Source: Pleurocapsa sp. MO_226.B13
GTDB taxonomy: Bacteria; Cyanobacteriota; Cyanobacteriia; Cyanobacteriales; Xenococcaceae
Reading direction: 5' to 3'
DNA length: 8,117 nucleotides
Assembly: GCA_030064795.1 (NCBI GenBank)
Contig: JASJEI010000426.1
Location: 1 to 8,117 of the forward strand
Shown: positions 6,345 to 8,117 of the stretch, piece by piece
Layout: every line of letters starts with the position of its first letter
Position numbering within the stretch: position 1 is the stretch's first letter
Program-made: the position numbers and the translations under genes
Notes under the pieces: model-generated
The model's database searches: none
Seen by the model: the letters and a program-made list of their open reading frames with translations, nothing else
Told to the model about the DNA's origin: nothing

Positions 6345-6378
6345 CCTGACTTTTTCCTGAACTTTTCGGGATTTTTTC
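6345..6378 (+). repeat. Repeat-plus-hairpin element, copy 3 (two units)
   Basis: CCTGACTTTTT is followed directly by CCTGAACTTTT and CGGGATTTTTTC, so the middle unit of copy 2 is absent. TCCTGAA (6355-6361) pairs with TTCGGGA (6365-6371) around CTT, followed by six T. No recognisable gene follows on this strand within 1.4 kb, which favours a terminator or mobile-repeat role over a promoter role for this copy. Confidence 0.75.
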
Positions 6379-6470
6379 TAAACGGTTTAGTAGCCAAATA
6401 TGAGACTAGTTGTATTGAATATTGAATCAATGTAAAAACTGAAGTTGAAAAATGGCTAAATGAAGATAAA

Positions 6471-6508
6471 ATCAGGCATTAAATAAAATTTGCTTCAAAA
6501 TGCCTGAT
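6471..6508. repeat. 10-bp inverted repeat ATCAGGCATT
   Basis: ATCAGGCATT (6471-6480) and AATGCCTGAT (6499-6508) are perfect complements with an 18-nt spacer. On the minus strand the stem is followed by TTTATC, so it could act as a terminator in that direction. The arm also holds the stop codon of the cryptic minus-strand frame described under findings. Confidence 0.45.
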
Positions 6509-6946
6509 ATTAAGCTAAAAAGATTTGCGATCGCCTCTTGACTCAAACTACCGCTCGAAATCTCATTATCTTTTCCACCTGTGATGGAATCATTACCTTC
6601 TACTTCTTGCCTTGAAGAGTTAGTAATATTCTATAAATTTTTTATCTTACTAAAGACAAACATTATAGTTAGCTTTTAATTTAATATTAAATATCTGCAA
6701 AAATAGATAGACAGAAATAATCAACGCTCAAAAAGTAAGATAATTTAACTTTTTTGCGTGAAAGATTGCTCGCTAAATAATAAACTAAATATAGTAAGAT
6801 CGAGTCTGTTTAATTAGTCATAATAACCCTACTTCCTTATAACTCTCACCTTCTTTCTCTCCTCTACCGACTACCTTTATTTGCCGATAAAATAACTTTC
6901 AACAGGACATAATTTAATAAACCAGGTCTATATTAAAAACAGTTAA
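6509..6946. other. AT-rich intergenic region with no supported gene
   Basis: Apart from the interrupted minus-strand frame near 6472-6663, nothing coding is supported. An imperfect hairpin (CGC..AAAAAGT / ACTTTTT.GCG) lies at 6725-6758. A C/T-rich tract runs about 6840-6880. A small RNA ending at the terminator at 6947-6978 is possible, but nothing identifies one. Confidence 0.4.
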
Positions 6947-6978
6947 CCCAGTTACAAGGAATAGTGACTGGGCTTTTT
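6947..6978. terminator. Strong intrinsic terminator, possibly bidirectional
   Basis: CCCAGTTAC (6947-6955) pairs with GTGACTGGG (6964-6972) in a 9-bp stem with one T·G pair and an 8-nt loop, followed on the plus strand by CTTTTTG. On the minus strand the same stem is followed by TTAACTGTTTTT, and it lies 38 bp beyond the stop of the 22-codon minus-strand gene, a fitting place to end that transcript. Confidence 0.7.
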
Positions 6979-7010
6979 GTTGAAACAAAATATTTTAAAA
7001 CCAGTTGAAT

Positions 7011-7079
7011 TTATCCTATAGTGGGGAGAACAAAAGTATAAGCAATAGTAACAGCAACGATCGCAATGATTAAAGGCAT
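7011..7079 (-). CDS. 22-residue single-span membrane peptide
   Basis: On the minus strand, AGGAG (7087-7091) stands seven bases before ATG 7079-7077 and opens a frame of 22 codons ending in TAA. The product begins MPLIIAIVAVTIAY and ends TFVLPTIG, so almost the whole peptide is one hydrophobic helix with no charged residue. A terminator lies 38 bp downstream. The near-ideal ribosome site, the coherent membrane-span composition and the terminator argue for a real gene. Cyanobacteria have many tiny single-span subunits of photosystems, cytochrome b6f and NDH-1, but this does not match the ones I can recall (PetL, PetN, PsaM, PsbT, PsbM, Ycf12). A toxin-like or regulatory membrane peptide is also possible. 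Function unknown. Confidence 0.6.
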   Translation of the reverse strand: MPLIIAIVAVTIAYTFVLPTIG

Positions 7080-7091
7080 AATTAATCTCCT

Positions 7092-7836
7092 GAGTTATTT
7101 ATTCAATGATTGATTGTTTTTAATTTAGCGAAAAAAAGTGACATTTCCAGAACATTTAGCAGTAAAAAATAAATTTTTAAGGCGATCGCCTTTTTATTTG
7201 AGTTGGAATCAAACTCGCGATCGCCGTGAAGTAAAATTGTCACATTATTGAAAATAAACTCGCAAGATGGTTGCAAATTGCGATCGCTCTATCCTCAGAT
7301 TTTGCGCTCGTAACTTTGTTCTTGATTAACCGGGAGATAAGATAAAATTACATCGATAGAGAGATTGACAATCAAACTTTTGCAAACATACGGCGCAAGA
7401 ATTTGATAGCTTCTTAATAGATTTTGCCGAGAAAAATATTAACCAAAAGATAATGTATTTCTAAATCTTTACTTAATCTTTCAATGTGAAGATAAATTTT
7501 AGGCTAAATAGATTAAATATTCAGCTATATCGGTTAATATTCAGGGCTTGGAGCCTATTTACTAGCGATCGCTTGACAGACCTTAGTGGTTGAATCAAAT
7601 AGCAAAAAGTTTCCTGGAAAATAATTACTTTTTTGGAGACAAAATGTTCCAGGCCACGAAATGTTATCCCTTTTTCAATGGTGACACTAAGATCTAGTTC
7701 AAATTGCTAGAGCCTCTCCAAATAATTATTGCATTTAGTGACAACTAAATAGTTAGGGTTTCAATGGCGATTTCTTCGTCATCGATGCCTTTGACTGCCG
7801 ATCTTTATATCGAGAAAATCATTTAAAACTTAGATC
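7092..7836. other. Intergenic region upstream of the alkaline phosphatase
   Basis: No long ORF is present. HIP1 octamers lie at 7182-7189, 7217-7224, 7280-7287 and 7565-7572. AAGGCGATCGCCTT (7179-7192) is a palindrome flanked by A/T runs and might end transcripts in either direction. ATTTAGT-GACA-ACTAAAT (7733-7750) is a perfect 7-bp hairpin about 85 bp before the phosphatase start. TTGACA at 7573-7578 matches a -35 box, but the sequence 17 bp on (CAAATA) is a poor -10. Confidence 0.45.
7461..7479 (+). promoter_or_regulatory. Candidate Pho box upstream of the alkaline phosphatase
   Basis: CTAAATCT (7461-7468) and CTTAATCT (7472-7479) repeat with an 11-bp period. They match the cyanobacterial Pho-box unit CTTAACCT at 6 and 7 of 8 bases. 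Such tandem units bind the response regulator SphR (PhoB type) during phosphate starvation. The next gene, 360 bp downstream, is a PhoA-type phosphatase. A third unit is not clear, and the AT-rich background makes chance matches likely. Confidence 0.4.
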
Positions 7837-8117
7837 ATGAGCAACGGAAATAGCGTAATTTTCATTCACCCAGATGGTGCGAGTCCTTCCCACTACGCAG
7901 CAGGACGATTTGCTTCGGTGGGGACAGACGGTAGACTCAACTGGGACGAGATGACCAATGCAGGGGTTTATCTCGGACATCTAGACGACCGAATTGTTGC
8001 CACTTCTAATGCTGGTGCAGTAGCTCATGCTTATGGTATTAAGCCCTATGCTGGCAGCTATGGTTTAGACGAGGAAGGCAACCCCTACACTTCCCTTTCT
8101 GGTCAAGAAGGTACGAC
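7837..8117 (+). CDS. Alkaline phosphatase, PhoA-type, N-terminal part (truncated by window edge)
   Basis: Ninety-three codons are present; the rest lies outside the window. VIFIHPDGAS (7-16) matches the first metal-binding motif of the alkaline phosphatase superfamily, with Asp13 the likely ligand. NWDEMTNAGVYLGHLDDRI (35-53), then VATSNAGAVAHAYG (54-67), aligns with the segment around the PhoA nucleophile (TDSAASATA in E. coli). Ser57 would be the nucleophile and Thr56 replaces the preceding Asp. It would hydrolyse phosphomonoesters to release phosphate. No signal peptide is visible, which fits the large cyanobacterial phosphatases that I recall being exported through C-terminal calcium-binding repeats; that end is not seen. 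An in-frame stop at 7831-7833 fixes ATG 7837 as the earliest ATG start, though the ribosome site is weak. A Pho-box-like repeat lies upstream. Confidence 0.85.
   Translation, partial: MSNGNSVIFIHPDGASPSHYAAGRFASVGTDGRLNWDEMTNAGVYLGHLDDRIVATSNAGAVAHAYGIKPYAGSYGLDEEGNPYTSLSGQEGT

Noticed and set aside
905..6378. CRISPR array
   Set aside because: The repeats are only 10-12 nt, contiguous without spacers, and scattered in three places, with no cas genes nearby.
6840..6978. Possible small RNA ending at the strong hairpin
   Set aside because: There is a good terminator but no identifiable promoter or known RNA motif; the hairpin is better explained as the end of the minus-strand peptide transcript or a bidirectional terminator.

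Overview
The window is cyanobacterial. The octamer GCGATCGC (HIP1) occurs about ten times (for example 183-190, 220-227, 2057-2064, 2066-2073, 5164-5171, 7182-7189). Base composition is AT-rich, and the gene content (MscS-like channel, YihY/BrkB protein, stand-alone receiver, PhoA-type phosphatase) fits a cyanobacterium. A filamentous or pleurocapsalean type with many dispersed repeats seems plausible, but the genus cannot be fixed from this sequence alone.

Layout, left to right. (1) 1-93: probable 3' end of an unidentified gene. (2) 94-1023: long AT-rich intergenic stretch with a HIP1 stem-loop and the first copy of a repeat-plus-hairpin element. (3) 1024-1713: free-standing papain-like protein with a C39-like Cys/His/Asp arrangement. 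(4) 1714-2110: intergenic region full of palindromes. (5) 2111-2468: broken copy of a receiver gene, interrupted by a 117-bp MITE-like insertion. (6) 2628-3554: YihY/BrkB-family membrane protein. (7) second repeat element, then the intact receiver gene (3800-4396) and, 77 bp later, an unusual MscS-family channel with a lipoprotein-type N-terminus (4474-5961). (8) 5962-7836: almost 1.9 kb without a long ORF, holding the third repeat element, several hairpins, a convincing 22-codon membrane peptide on the minus strand, and a Pho-box-like tandem repeat. (9) 7837-8117: start of a PhoA-type alkaline phosphatase cut by the window edge.

The receiver and MscS genes look like one operon, which suggests a signalling or osmotic-stress unit. 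The broken receiver copy also lies directly upstream of a membrane-protein gene. The strongest unexplained signals are four: the three-copy element whose number of about 11-nt units runs 4, 3, 2 along the window and always ends in the same terminator-like hairpin; the receiver/lipoprotein-MscS pair; the stand-alone C39-like protein; and the tiny minus-strand membrane peptide. I found no rRNA, tRNA, CRISPR array or complete insertion sequence.
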